Below, piece by piece: positions 43,601-49,599 of a stretch of 64,000 nucleotides of DNA (positions are counted from its first letter, which is position 1; every line of letters starts with the position of its first letter). The notes under the pieces were generated by a model. That model ran no database searches. It had not been told where the DNA came from and saw only the letters and a list, made by a program, of their open reading frames with translations. The stretch is from Spisula solida (Eukaryota > Mollusca > Bivalvia > Venerida > Mactridae), in the NCBI GenBank assembly GCA_947247005.1, contig OX365950.1, positions 49,948,761 to 50,012,760 of the forward strand, in the 5' to 3' direction. Both the position numbers and the translations under genes were made by a program.

Positions 43601-44602
43601 GCTGCCTCCACTGCGGCACAATCTTCTAAGTCTGGTTCACAAGTTTTAGCATCAGGTCTTACTAAACCTCTGACTGTGCCACAAGCTCCACCAAGGAGAA
43701 AACATGTAAATCTAGATAAATCAAAGACTCAGTTAACTGAGAAAAAGAGCCAGGATGATTCTGTGATCCATAGAGAATCCCCAACAAAATCTCATGTCAA
43801 AGCAAGTCCTTTTGCGACAGTGGGGAAAATGTGGCGCCCGATGTCTATGGCAAGTAGTGCGTTACCAAACGATCAGGAGGAGACGTACCAGACTTATAAT
43901 AACTTTGATATTCTCCGAGATATGACCGGTGTGAGTGTACAAACACCTGCTGAAGCTAGTCCCAGTAATTCCAAGGTTAATGGTCACATGACCCCGTCTT
44001 CTCCGAGCAAGGATCGCGGCAAGTCAGTTTCTGAGAAAAGTTTTGCTTTATTGAAGGAAAAAGTGAGTGCCAGTCACACTAACACTGTGAAACAAGTTCT
44101 GGACACTGTGTACACATCAGAGGACTTTGTACAAGCTACAAATGATGTTGATCGTTTATTGACTGAACTCAAACAAACGATGGAGTCTTTGAAATCCTCC
44201 AGAATTGATAAAAAGCCAATACAGTTTAATATGTGCAAGGATGAACTACAAACTCAAGTTCGACAGTTTGTGACTGATGCTAAGTTGTTAGTTAGCAATG
44301 CTACTCAGACCAAAGGGAAACTTGCGGTGAACATGGATTCTAGTATGCATTCACTAGCCAAGATATTTCTTCATGGCCAGGCAACTATGTTTATGATGGA
44401 GGCCATTCACCAAGCTCAGCATTTAGGATCAGAGGTTATCAGAGTTGCTAATGCTTATAAAAGTACTTTGAATGCTGCCCATGCTGCTGTTGGGAAGCCA
44501 TTGGCAGATCCTCATATGAAATACTTAATGCGCCAGGCAACTAATTTAGCATCACTATTGAGTACTTTGTTGAAAAGTTTAAAAACCCTGGAACAGAAGT
44601 AA
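1502..44602 (+). CDS. FRMPD4-like: FERM and PDZ domain protein (FRMPD1/3/4 group), gene-level entry, 5' end outside window
   Basis: This entry spans all coding exons of one gene; individual exons are listed separately. In vertebrates FRMPD1/3/4 proteins are cytoplasmic or submembrane scaffolds whose FERM domain binds membrane phosphoinositides and which link receptors, PSD-95 or LGN/AGS3-type partners to the cortex. Seen here: the post-PDZ linker ([12 protein letters not shown]), an F1 lobe ([31 protein letters not shown]), an F2 lobe ([58 protein letters not shown]) and an F3 lobe ([34 protein letters not shown]), then [11 protein letters not shown] and long Ser/Pro-rich exons. Without the optional exons, but with the 60-nt exon at 41178, the window encodes about 1617 residues in one frame across every junction. 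The PDZ domain typical of the family should lie to the left. The C-terminus ends in EQK, so the PDZ-ligand tail of vertebrate FRMPD4 is absent. Assignment to the group is firm; which vertebrate member is closest is not decided. Confidence 0.9.
1616..2541. other. Intron e1-e2
   Basis: AT-rich intron with no recognised element apart from a loose direct repeat of 'gttcaaatgt...catgtaaaagttggtat' motifs around 2065-2200. Confidence 0.6.
2542..2649 (+). CDS. FRMPD4-like: FRMPD-like exon e2, FERM F1 lobe start
   Basis: The exon is 108 nt, 36 residues (39-74), phase 0/0, with acceptor tgctgtttcag and donor GTAAGT. It encodes [20 protein letters not shown], the first strands of the ubiquitin-like F1 lobe and one of the most conserved stretches of the FRMPD FERM domain. 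Confidence 0.93.
2753..3095. repeat. Fold-back dispersed repeat
   Basis: Ends catacatgccatg and tggcatgtatgg are inverted; the interior repeats 'atgcaggag' four to five times. Lies in intron e2-e3. No coding capacity. Confidence 0.6.
3915..4375 (+). repeat. Dispersed repeat, copy 1 (second copy at 26255)
   Basis: From caggggtgtcaattttcctg to about 4170 this matches 26255-26505 in the same orientation at high identity, sharing aaaagttatttgatgaaaat and ggcaaaaatg(g/t)tcggccg. The adjoining 4195-4375 resembles 17510-17690 (attcaataactcaagaa, ctgtgacctttaccat), so the element is composite. It ends just before exon e3. Confidence 0.8.
4402..4533 (+). CDS. FRMPD4-like: FRMPD-like exon e3, FERM F1 lobe
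   Basis: The exon is 132 nt, 44 residues (75-118), phase 0/0, acceptor ttttgtttcag, donor GTATAC. It contains [17 protein letters not shown], the F1 helix and following strand. A dispersed repeat copy (3915-4375) ends about 25 nt upstream of the acceptor. Confidence 0.93.
4534..5504. other. Intron e3-e4
   Basis: No coding exon or clear mobile element. The motif 'atctcaa' and its variants recur many times at 4555-4960, suggesting a degenerate low-complexity repeat. Confidence 0.5.
5505..5624 (+). CDS. FRMPD4-like: FRMPD-like exon e4, F1/F2 junction
   Basis: The exon is 120 nt, 40 residues (119-158), phase 0/0, acceptor cttgtgtttacag, donor GTAAGA. It encodes [20 protein letters not shown] and [10 protein letters not shown], the last F1 strand and the start of the helical F2 lobe. 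Confidence 0.93.
6010..6250 (+). repeat. tRNA-derived SINE, divergent copy
   Basis: An A-box-like TGGCTGAGTGGTAAAC is followed at tRNA spacing by a B-box-like GTTTGAATCTC, then by 'ttcagtgtttcc', which it shares with the SINE copies at 15040 and 62000. Lies in intron e4-e5. Confidence 0.6.
6251..7419. other. Remainder of intron e4-e5
   Basis: No exon. The segment 7174-7260 (gacagggaaggcagcactca) is the reverse complement of part of 50230-50337, so it is a short dispersed repeat. Confidence 0.55.
7420..7556 (+). CDS. FRMPD4-like: FRMPD-like exon e5, FERM F2 lobe
   Basis: The exon is 137 nt (45 codons plus two bases), acceptor tttattacag, donor GTAAGT. It encodes [12 protein letters not shown] and [10 protein letters not shown], the F2 helices, and ends KTVE with the last codon split GA|G. 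The missing G is supplied by the first base of exon e6 at any of the 13 repeated acceptors. The last four bases plus donor read AGAGTAAG, so the frame meets TAA within the donor and the intron must be removed. Confidence 0.9.
7705..7870 (+). repeat. Degenerate tandem repeat
   Basis: Two imperfect copies of a ~95-bp unit beginning ggttctggcaacatggactg, itself made of repeats of 'agactggtt'. Intronic. Confidence 0.75.
7871..9278. other. Intron e5-e6, part upstream of the 69-bp array
   Basis: No exon. 8885-9010 resembles 41590-41720 and 9085-9190 resembles 32285-32405, so both are dispersed repeats. The last 60 bases (ctattattttcttt and following) provide the only non-repeated branch-point and pyrimidine context for the acceptors of the array. 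Confidence 0.6.
9279..10175 (+). repeat. 69-bp x 13 minisatellite that duplicates a 3' splice site and exon start
   Basis: Thirteen head-to-tail copies of exactly 69 bp (897 bp). Each copy contains, in order, intron-like sequence (atgtttgacttttattgtag), the AG acceptor, and 41-49 bases of exon e6 coding [13 protein letters not shown](R/H)EN. The exon would start at 9299, 9368, 9437, 9506, 9575, 9644, 9713, 9782, 9851, 9920, 9989, 10058 or 10127. Copies fall into a 5' type (TTTAACTTTTCTTGTAG; copies 2, 3, 5, 6) and a 3' type (TTTGACTTTTATTGTAG; copies 7-13), with copies 1 and 4 mixed. Copies 6 and 8-11 have CATGAG where the others have CGTGAG. Copy 4 also differs by two bases (AAGGTTGTT). All copies are open in the coding frame. 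Confidence 0.97.
10127..10346 (+). CDS. FRMPD4-like: FRMPD-like exon e6, F2 lobe core (minimal form, 13th acceptor)
   Basis: The exon is 220 nt from the last of 13 identical-position acceptors (ttttattgtag) to donor GTAAGA. It encodes [50 protein letters not shown] and [11 protein letters not shown], the rest of F2 and the start of F3. The family's normal FERM spacing fits this minimal start, so I take 10127 as the default. The true 5' boundary may instead be any of 9299 + 69n (n = 0 to 11), because upstream copies are open in the same frame. The longest form begins at 9299 and adds 276 residues. Confidence 0.88.
10347..11239. other. Intron e6-e7
   Basis: AT-rich. A loose run of 'tttgaccaa/tttgnncaa' motifs lies at 10395-10520. 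No exon or mobile element recognised. Confidence 0.55.
11240..11317 (+). CDS. FRMPD4-like: FRMPD-like exon e7, FERM F3 lobe
   Basis: The exon is 78 nt, 26 residues (278-303), phase 0/0, acceptor gggtatttcag, donor GTAAGT. It encodes [20 protein letters not shown], a strand pair of the PH-like F3 lobe; LVGPKSGIS is a family hallmark. Confidence 0.92.
11699..12243 (+). repeat. 46-bp x ~12 minisatellite with acceptor-like motif
   Basis: About 11.8 copies of a 46-bp unit, agactgtgtatatactggca at one end and caytaatctattac at the other, nearly identical (variation mostly c/t in cac/cattaat). Each junction reads cactaatctattacag, a branch-point-like plus acceptor-like sequence. Lies in intron e7-e8. 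Confidence 0.95.
13061..13210. repeat. MITE-like fold-back, copy 1
   Basis: Ends aataggagagatca and tgatctctac are inverted; the interior shares ttcaccaatagctagctggt and gcccaccrg with the copy at 56917-57075. Confidence 0.7.
13917..13977 (+). repeat. 22-bp x ~2.7 tandem repeat
   Basis: Copies of tgttttgactgaagtaatgac in intron e7-e8. Confidence 0.9.
14206..14457 (+). repeat. Dispersed repeat of the 'gtctgtccg' class
   Basis: Starts ataccсctgcacaaag-like sequence and contains ctgtccgtcagattgtctgt, then cagatgaacaacctcaacat and ttatggccct. The order of motifs matches the element at 24211-24910. Confidence 0.65.
15038..15245 (+). repeat. SINE body with conserved core (headless copy)
   Basis: Shares ggacgagacgttaagcgagg, gtatgatgctttacatcggc and ccggtggcgaggataaataa with the full copy at 61998-62320. 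The tRNA-like head is missing or not recognisable, so it is 5'-truncated. Confidence 0.85.
15421..15457 (+). repeat. Solo terminal repeat of the 29778 element family
   Basis: ctaggaaaactgggcttagt matches the terminal inverted repeat at 29778 and 30391 (ccaggaaaaccgg-cttagtgac). No partner arm is obvious nearby. Confidence 0.5.
17462..18360 (+). repeat. Two adjacent dispersed repeats of the 'gtccgtccg' class
   Basis: 17462-17690 resembles 4195-4375. 17753-18360 begins gcccccgtattgatagatcg, has cgtccgtccgtccggttaac near 18000, and contains an internal direct repeat (accgtttcttctagca at 18018 and 18190, each followed by cttgacctaattttggac), ending gagggcataag. Confidence 0.65.
18411..18482 (+). 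repeat. 22-bp x 3 tandem repeat
   Basis: Three perfect copies of ctatcccgtcatcacatgtt plus at. Intronic. Confidence 0.95.
19402..19506 (+). CDS. FRMPD4-like: FRMPD-like exon e8, FERM F3 lobe
   Basis: The exon is 105 nt, 35 residues (304-338), phase 0/0, acceptor ttattattacag, donor GTAAGT. It encodes [15 protein letters not shown] and the strand [12 protein letters not shown]. It follows an 8-kb intron that holds a 46-bp tandem repeat and several dispersed repeats. Confidence 0.92.
20310..20850 (+). repeat. Degenerate 'tacctccccttatcttacaa' repeat block
   Basis: Around 12 imperfect copies of a 34-40-bp unit (acaatgtaaacaatgcatta then cctccccttatctt). The best-preserved copies lie at 20590-20790. 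Pyrimidine-rich, giving spurious ORFs. Confidence 0.85.
20962..21018 (+). CDS. FRMPD4-like: Candidate 57-nt cassette exon in F3 lobe
   Basis: A 57-nt open segment, phase 0 at both ends, between acceptor ttgatgttacag and donor AAG|GTACAT. It encodes [19 protein letters not shown] (19 residues). Included, it would lengthen the F3 loop between VKGDEPG and [10 protein letters not shown] without changing frame. No homologous segment is known to me in vertebrate FRMPD proteins, so it is likely an optional or lineage-specific exon, or a chance match. Confidence 0.5.
21906..21929 (+). CDS. FRMPD4-like: Candidate 24-nt microexon in F3 lobe
   Basis: A 24-nt segment encoding YQDDDNIW lies between a very strong acceptor (pyrimidine-rich ttctttctttctgtctatcc, then ctgctgcag) and donor GTATAG. 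It is phase 0 at both ends, compatible with exons e8 and e9 and with the 57-nt candidate. The unusually long pyrimidine tract in otherwise A-rich intron is the main support; the donor is moderate. Confidence 0.45.
21993..22119. repeat. Fold-back element
   Basis: gacttatgttgaggtgaata pairs with the inverse near 22119 (attcatggaaacataagtc), and aaaaaagtgatattgacc pairs with ggtcaatatcacttttt. The loop is about 15 bases. Confidence 0.85.
23660..23926. repeat. MITE-like element with 'cacataacct' ends
   Basis: Left end tttatcacataacct and right end aggttatgtgataaa are perfect inverted repeats. The interior has ggcagtgccg-type GC-rich sequence and dinucleotide composition unlike the surrounding AT-rich intron. 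No ORF. Confidence 0.75.
23939..24056. repeat. Fold-back element, core ctcggcaaagcctc
   Basis: gtgctcattacatacaagtt pairs with its inverse ending atgtaatgagcac. It directly abuts the MITE at 23660. The core ctcggcaaagcctc is the reverse complement of gaggctctgccgag in the element at 46586 apart from one base. Confidence 0.8.
24211..24910 (+). repeat. Dispersed repeat with three internal ~170-bp modules
   Basis: Begins gtgcccccacacttatttat, contains gtccgtacgtccgtccctac, then three modules each with cttgtgtgttgaactcct, gaatttcttcaaacttt and ttatggccctttgtta variants. Confidence 0.75.
25413..25548 (+). CDS. FRMPD4-like: FRMPD-like exon e9, end of FERM F3 lobe
   Basis: The exon is 136 nt (45 codons plus one base), acceptor gtttattttcag, donor GTAAGT. 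It encodes [20 protein letters not shown] and VDPNG, the C-terminal helix of F3 that closes the FERM domain. Confidence 0.92.
25741..25840 (-). repeat. Possible tRNA-derived SINE head (minus strand)
   Basis: On the minus strand it reads cagccgtgctggaaagttta, and about 40 bases on, a B-box-like gagtttgattctcgc. Intron e9-e10. Confidence 0.35.
26039..26238 (+). CDS. FRMPD4-like: FRMPD-like exon e10, acidic linker
   Basis: The exon is 200 nt, beginning by completing a split codon (A|TT) and ending at phase 0, acceptor aatttttacag, donor GTACTG. It encodes [20 protein letters not shown], the acidic run [23 protein letters not shown] and a short helix [20 protein letters not shown] resembles the PPPGF-acidic linker motif of vertebrate FRMPD4. 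A dispersed repeat (26255-26510) begins 17 nt after the donor. Confidence 0.88.
26239..27038. other. Intron e10-e11
   Basis: Apart from the dispersed repeat, it holds two perfect copies of cccaagagtcaccacacttc at 26697-26745. No exon. Confidence 0.6.
26255..26510 (+). repeat. Dispersed repeat, copy 2 of the 3915 element
   Basis: caggggtgtcagttttcctg to aatttggccctgtt, same order and orientation as 3915-4170. It begins 17 nt downstream of the exon e10 donor. Confidence 0.85.
27039..27630 (+). CDS. FRMPD4-like: FRMPD-like exon e11, Ser/Asp-rich disordered region
   Basis: The exon is 592 nt, phase 0 start and one leftover base, acceptor attatgatttgtag, donor GTAAGT. It encodes a low-complexity region rich in Ser, Asp, Asn and Lys (for example [41 protein letters not shown]). 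Pro-directed and acidic phosphorylation-type contexts are frequent ([12 protein letters not shown]); that role is inference. The donor region contains an in-frame TAA two codons on, so read-through of the intron would truncate the protein. Confidence 0.88.
28466..28895 (+). repeat. Dispersed repeat of the 'gtccgtccg' class
   Basis: Begins atacctccactactaaagtc and contains ctgtctgtccgtccgttcgt, then two modules with cttggyaccattyg and caaaacaattaygtc variants. Confidence 0.6.
29037..29520 (+). repeat. ~295-bp direct repeat, two diverged copies
   Basis: taactctggttgccaatgg (29061) and taactccggttgccatgtc (29354) each precede gccagatttcaaaa, attttayagaaatakttgtt and aaaaaacatgg. Confidence 0.75.
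29574..29702 (+). repeat. 31-bp x 4 tandem repeat
   Basis: Four copies of gcttacattccaaactgtgc followed by aataatactga, nearly identical. Confidence 0.95.
29778..30391. repeat. ~614-bp terminal-inverted-repeat element
   Basis: About 40-bp imperfect terminal inverted repeats: tatatatgagccgttatcca at the left, inverse of tggagaaccgctcatatata at the right. No ORF, so it is a non-autonomous DNA element. A solo end of the same family lies at 15421. Confidence 0.8.
30960..31154 (+). CDS. FRMPD4-like: FRMPD-like exon e12
   Basis: The exon is 195 nt; it completes the split codon A|GT and leaves one base. Acceptor gttcatttttcag, donor GTAATG. It encodes [20 protein letters not shown] and [20 protein letters not shown], then IDPDIIG, leading into the conserved IDLT motif of the next exon. 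Confidence 0.87.
31367..31497 (+). CDS. FRMPD4-like: FRMPD-like exon e13, IDLTxLPP motif
   Basis: The exon is 131 nt, completing the codon G|AT and ending phase 0, acceptor gtcattgtttcag, donor GTAAGT. With exon e12 it yields [20 protein letters not shown], which resembles the IIDLTSLPPP-acidic motif of vertebrate FRMPD4, and anchors the post-FERM exons to this gene. Confidence 0.9.
31498..32475. other. Intron e13-e14 with dispersed repeat
   Basis: 31745-32030 is a degraded single-unit relative of the block at 54390-55610: ctaggtcaagtt, gggtcaaaaactaggtcaaa, ending with the reverse-facing gcaggtgagcgcc and tatgatcctcttgt. 32285-32405 resembles 9085-9190. No exon. Confidence 0.65.
32476..33831 (+). 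CDS. FRMPD4-like: FRMPD-like exon e14, large Ser/Pro-rich exon
   Basis: The largest exon in the window: 1356 nt, 452 residues (757-1208), phase 0/0, acceptor tgcttgttccag, donor GTAATT. It encodes polyproline [10 protein letters not shown], repeated basic-Ser motifs ([40 protein letters not shown]) typical of basophilic kinase and 14-3-3 recognition, and two short predicted helices ([31 protein letters not shown]). It is otherwise disordered. Kinase or 14-3-3 binding is inference from motif shape. Confidence 0.92.
34466..34595 (+). repeat. ~43-48-bp x 3 tandem repeat
   Basis: Three copies of tagtgacgacccttataaga with gataagaaaaccctttt between them. Confidence 0.9.
35093..35131 (+). CDS. FRMPD4-like: Candidate 39-nt microexon
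   Basis: A 39-nt open segment encoding [13 protein letters not shown], phase 0 at both ends, between acceptor acgtttcttgtag and a consensus donor GTGAGC. It is frame-compatible with exon e14 and all downstream exons. Confidence 0.42.
37242..37274 (+). CDS. FRMPD4-like: Candidate 33-nt microexon
   Basis: A 33-nt open segment encoding [11 protein letters not shown], phase 0 at both ends, between acceptor attcttcatttag and donor GTAGGT. The peptide is acidic and aromatic, like the candidate YQDDDNIW at 21906. Confidence 0.5.
39190..40110 (+). repeat. ~30-bp minisatellite split by an inserted element
   Basis: Copies of tatgtgtccattgctctgtg followed by cgtcc run from about 39190 to 39309 and resume at 40075-40105, after the element at 39312-40074. 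Confidence 0.85.
39312..40074. mobile_element. Non-autonomous TA-flanked TIR element (Tc1/mariner-like ends)
   Basis: 763 bp with terminal inverted repeats ctgtatagagggtatatttc at the left and the inverse of gaaatatacccgctatacag at the right, flanked by TA on both sides. Internal sequences such as gaccgcgaat and atttcgcgc are also in inverted pairs. No transposase ORF. The TA target and short TIRs fit Tc1/mariner-type MITEs; superfamily is inference. Confidence 0.8.
40381..40407 (+). CDS. FRMPD4-like: Candidate 27-nt microexon, weak donor
   Basis: A 27-nt open segment encoding RYTFPIKVK, phase 0 at both ends, between acceptor ccatatatttcag and a weak donor GTTGGT. A branch-point-like ttctaaatt lies about 25 nt upstream. 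Confidence 0.35.
41178..41237 (+). CDS. FRMPD4-like: FRMPD-like exon e15, proline-rich 60-nt exon
   Basis: A 60-nt segment encoding [20 protein letters not shown], phase 0/0, acceptor gtttattttag, donor GTAATT. The proline-rich peptide (PPLPSP) fits the composition of flanking exons e14 and e16 and could serve as an SH3 or WW ligand (inference). Of the short exons in this stretch it is the best supported, because the composition matches. Confidence 0.65.
41934..41954 (+). CDS. FRMPD4-like: Candidate 21-nt microexon
   Basis: A 21-nt segment encoding QQLSTRY, phase 0/0, between acceptor cctttaactttatag and donor GTAAGG. A competing GTATGT four bases earlier would give a 17-nt frame-breaking exon, which lowers confidence. 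Confidence 0.25.
43433..44602 (+). CDS. FRMPD4-like: FRMPD-like terminal exon e16, helical C-terminal domain
   Basis: The exon is 1170 nt, 389 residues plus TAA, phase 0 start, acceptor tgtgtatttttcag. The first ~210 residues are basic and Ser/Pro-rich ([32 protein letters not shown]). The last ~185 residues, from [17 protein letters not shown] to [15 protein letters not shown], form a series of long amphipathic helices without prolines except at two turns, like a vinculin- or FAT-type helical bundle (structure class is inference). The stop is followed by AT-rich 3' sequence; I could not pick one polyadenylation signal with confidence. Confidence 0.92.
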   Translation, partial: ANKQKAGPIKALSSVFDKPTADETNNTLGVPSSHRREKSPKRMAPQVPQASSKTSLAASTAAQSSKSGSQVLASGLTKPLTVPQAPPRRKHVNLDKSKTQLTEKKSQDDSVIHRESPTKSHVKASPFATVGKMWRPMSMASSALPNDQEETYQTYNNFDILRDMTGVSVQTPAEASPSNSKVNGHMTPSSPSKDRGKSVSEKSFALLKEKVSASHTNTVKQVLDTVYTSEDFVQATNDVDRLLTELKQTMESLKSSRIDKKPIQFNMCKDELQTQVRQFVTDAKLLVSNATQTKGKLAVNMDSSMHSLAKIFLHGQATMFMMEAIHQAQHLGSEVIRVANAYKSTLNAAHAAVGKPLADPHMKYLMRQATNLASLLSTLLKSLKTLEQK

Positions 44603-46585
44603 TATGCAATCAGTGTGAATTAGTGAATGAATCATAGTGTATAGTCATGATATATTATAATTCATTGTTAGTGTAATAACAACGAAACATTGATGCTTTA
44701 ATCAAATATCAGATGTTTTACCTGACACAGGGTCACACATATTGTATGACTTCCTTCAATGTTACAGATATTATTTACTGGTATATTGATGTGGTTATAT
44801 AGTGAATGCATATTTTGCCATCTGTATTGTACGTCTTCCTTGTTACAGTGTTTGGTTACTGGGTTGTTCCACCTTAAACATGTACCATGCAACATCTTTA
44901 GAGCAAAGTAGTTTTTCTGTTAACAGGTTGGTGTGGTTGAGGGGTTTAATAAGTTACTGTTGTTAAAGAGCTTACTGGGTATATTAGAGAGGCCCTGATC
45001 TCGAGAGGTTGCACTGTACATGTATTTAATGACAACCAGTGTCCATTGAACAAATTTCTTAAACTTACTTATTGATATTATCATCATATGCAGCTCTTGT
45101 AGTTGATAGGTATCTGTCCATTCAGTAGTTAATTTACAAGTGCTTCTGACTTTATTCTATATATTTATATATCAGTATTATATCTGCTGTAGATTAGTAT
45201 GTTAACCTTACCAGTTTATAACATACATAACTTTTATATCAACACCGAGTGGTGACGGCCAGTAAGTCAGTGTGTGTACCATGTGTGTGCTATAGAGAAT
45301 AGATTAATCACACTCCAAATTCTGTATATAAATGTGAGCATATATAACATGGTATGTCTACCCCTAAATGCTGCCATGAATTGTGATAAAGTTATCAAAT
45401 TTGCAGTGACTGATATAGAGCACTCCCTAAATAGTACACTTTCAGTGTTAAACACAATTGGTTTTCCAACAGAAAAAAATCTAATAGTTTTTGAAATTGA
45501 TGTGAGCTCAAAGTTAACAAACCTGGTATTCATGAGATTTACAAATTGTGATGTTCTCTGCATAGTGCTAATACGATACTTACATATTTGAAATGATGCT
45601 GAGCAATGGTGTACATTTTGTTTTATGCTCAAGTTTATTTCTATAAAATTTTATGACACCTTTCCATGTTCACGTTTTTCATATGAGTACCCCTTGAGTT
45701 TGATGATTACCCCTTATAAATCTTGTTAATTTGGGGATTATTTGCCAAGGAAGTGTACATGCACACAACTAGACACCAAATTGACTTGACATTAACAAAC
45801 GTAATTGCATACCCTTTAGTCCTGCTATAAAGGGGCCAAAATCTGGGATCTATCTGGATTCCTGATTATAAAGCAACAACTACTTGCATGGTTTTAGACC
45901 ATGCATACATTATCATTCATGTTTAACTTGCCATGACATATCAGTTAGAAAATACATGTTAATATTGATTGTCTGGTAGATATAGTTGCGACATTATTAT
46001 CGTCATATCCGTGTTATTATTCATTTTTGTGTGGTACAGGTATTAAACTTTATTGAATTTGATTAAGAAGGAAATTCAATTGTTTGGTTCATAAATTCAC
46101 AAATTTAACACATTGCCAGGAAGACAAAACTTCCTGCACACCAATTATGGCCAGTAAATCAGGTTATTTAAGTTCCTGAGGCCCGTTCCATAGACATATA
46201 ATATCTTAGCAAAGATTCAACTTTTTTTGTACGTTATTTTAAGTGAACTAAAACAGCCAATAGCCTAATACATTTAACAGAGAAGTTTTGTGTACAGGAA
46301 TTATCAGAAATAACTACATTGTATATAAACGTCATGACCATGTATGGGTTCACATTGTTTGCTTTAAATCATCTACCGTAAAGTCAAATGTCAGAAGTAG
46401 TTTAGCAATCAGTCAATTAAGTTCACTTAACTTTTCTGTGCATTATTTAAAGTTAATAAAAACATTCCACATTGAATACTGGTATATCTACTTAACTCCC
46501 AATTTAACCATTCAAAATATTTATTACTTTCAGTATACGGAGCTCACAATTCAACCTTCAACACTTAGTATATATATGTAGAGGA
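44603..46585. other. Intergenic / 3' UTR of the FRMPD-like gene
   Basis: No ORF with protein-like composition on either strand. It must contain the 3' UTR, whose end I cannot place. 46177-46220 (ccgttccatagacatataat) resembles the end of the element at 58719. Confidence 0.5.
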
Positions 46586-46722
46586 TATTACATGAGTGTC
46601 TTTCCATATTGAATTTATTAAACAAGTTGAATTAAATAATAAAATGCGAGGCTCTGCCGAGCATTTTATCGATTTTTACATCGAGTTTAATAAATTCAAT
46701 GTGGAAAGTCACAAATGTCATG
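46586..46722. repeat. Fold-back element, core gaggctctgccgag
   Basis: catgagtgtctttccatatt pairs with the inverse ending gtggaaagtcacaaatgtcatg; ttgaatttattaaac pairs with gtttaataaattcaa. The core matches the element at 23939. Confidence 0.85.
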
Positions 46723-49599
46723 TTCTTTTTATCAAATCTTAGCCTTTTCCGGCCGAAACATAAAAAACTACTTATTTTTCACTATAATAAACGCGCAACT
46801 TTGACGACGTCGCCTATCCTTTGAATGACGTCGCGTGATAGCTTTATTACACTTGTGTATTATCAAAAATAAATAATGGCTTTATTACGCTACCGTGACG
46901 TCAAACATGTGATAAATATATATAACAGAAATCCTTGTATTCACTATGCAGGGCTTATAGTGTAGTTATGTAGTGACGGTTATATTGTGTCAAATTAACT
47001 TAAACCTACTTTTATTTTCCCTCAGGTAATCTGTGCCAAATGTTTGTGTACCATACTAGTGTAGTGGCCTATAATTCTTACAGCAGTTAGAAGCTTTGAT
47101 ATGAGTGAGCACAGCTTACCTTTTAACATTCCACAATATTGTTCTTACATCGGATACACACTCATACCTCTGTAGTATGTCCATCATTGGATATGTAGGC
47201 AAGATGGACTTAGTTATGAGGTGGTCTAAAATTAGAGTTTTATGTATTTCAAATCAATTTAAATATGGTACGTTGACGTTGATATCTGGTCAAGCAACAC
47301 TCATTTATACATACTCATTATGACTGATAGCAACTGATCACATGACATTTTGTGGACTTGTTGATTATACATTTAAACCATGACGATATCGTTCTGTATC
47401 TGTGATCAAGATTTAGTATTTATGTTATATACTTTACATACAAAATATACCTTATATTGTGATTTATGTTTCGACATCATTTATTTTATTGTTTATACCA
47501 ATATGAAACATACAATTTGTACATTGACTCATTATAAAGAGAATCTATCAGCAAAAAATGCTTGGTGAACTAAGCATATTACTAGGTCATGTGCGAATAC
47601 AGAGGGCAGCCTGGATTGTTTGTAAAAAACAGGTTATCTTATGAAATGAGACAAGTATGTCAGGGGTAATTGAGTCTATTTAGGACCCACTTAGACAAAA
47701 AAAGTGTTTCTGATGGCCCCCAAAGCAAAGCCGTTTGGATCCTACCAGAGCGAAAATACTGGATCTGTGCATACAGGCTTAAGAAATAACCTTGAATAAA
47801 CAATTTGTGAAATTGGTGCATTGACCTTAATCAAATGAACAAATGTATAAAATATTATGATAATTTCAAATCTTTCCTATATTAACTATGTTCCCGTTAT
47901 TTGTTATCAGATGTTTATATCTGTATATATAGCAGCTGGATTAAAGTGTTACTGTTGTTTTATTGACCATTTATCATAGTCTACATGTATACAGAAATGT
48001 GCTTTGAGTTTTGTTATGTAATATTCAGATATTTTTGATCATCAAAATCTGTAAATATAATCAGATATTCAACTTTACCTATACTGTACAACATACAGGA
48101 CCTTCTAAAGAATTCAATCACCTACTTGTAGTTTCTGATCAACCTTCTTGATATTTTTGCACGGTAGTTACAATAGATGTTTCTTCTATCATGGTCAGTA
48201 GTGTCATTTTAGATCTATATATTCATACTCAACTTTTCAAATATTATGAAAAACTATCCTCTGGTAGTTTTCACAAGAAATGAAGAAATTCTTGTGTAAT
48301 CCTATTTTACCTCATTTGAAAATTCATACCACCTCCCGACATCCATGGTACAACTTGTTAACTTCCTTGATCTCGTATCAATAACTACAAATGTACGTGT
48401 CAAATTCATAAATAAGATTTTGATATTTTAGTTCTTATTGTAACTTTGTTATAAAATTTCTGTTACAGTTATGTTACAAAATCAAGTGGTTTGTGCTCCT
48501 TTATGGTAACTATCTTTTCATTTCGCATTCAGTTATCACATGTTTGCACACATCCCTTGGTCTATGTTAGAGAATACAACTCATCTAATAACTTGCTAAC
48601 AAGTACCTTGTGTTAGCAAAATATATCTAAAGATGGCATATCAGTATTTATCTGACCATTAATTGATGTATTGTTGAACAGTTATTGTCCCTGATTTTGT
48701 TTCAAAATATTTTATTTACAGGAATTTGCAATTAAATATTCAAAGCTAAGTTAGATACAGATAATACAGTTCTTTTGTAAATGTGGTTATTTATTCATCA
48801 AGGGAGATAAATTCATACTGATTTCCTCGTTTATAAATAAACCCAAGGGAGACAACTATTCCATACATGTGATTATATAAAGGGAGGTAATAATGTGTGC
48901 AACTTATTCTGGTGGTTTTCTCATACTTACCTGATTTTATGTTAAATATTCTCTTATTGTATATAGTTATATAGTATTAGACTTCATATTGATAACAGAA
49001 AGAGAAATGTATCAAAATTATTTATGGAATTTATTACTTGTAAAGTTACTTGATTAAACAATTGTTAACAAACAATCTCTGTGTTGTGGTGTTATTATAT
49101 TTGGTCCCCAATTTGTTATTATATTTGGTCCACACTTCTTGGTTCATAGTCTGTTTTTATTTGATCAACATACCATGTCATATTTGGTCATAGTTTTGTT
49201 TGCAAAATCTTGGTCAAGTTTACAGCTGCGCATCATAGAACACGGAGTGTTTTTTAAAAACTTTGAGGTCCAAATAGACTAGTCTACGTACTGAGAGAAT
49301 TTAAGGGCCAATGGCCTTCTTATTGTTTTAGCTCGTGAGCTGTTTTGATCTTCTGATATCGGCAAAATTTACACTGCTAGCATACTCGGAGAAGTTTTAA
49401 CTGAATCTTCATGAACCTTCCCAATGTTTCTCACCGATAATCCAAAGATCATATAAACATAGTGTCAAATTATTTGGATAATTCATGACTTGAAGAGTTG
49501 TCCGGTAGTAAATATAAAAGCTCTGCAAGTCGCATGTGTCGCCTGACGACATGCACATTTGTCATGGAAAACTATCCAGTATTGGGCTACATATCGAAC
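46723..49599. other. Intergenic
   Basis: AT-rich sequence in which I see no gene, RNA or clear mobile element. Confidence 0.5.
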
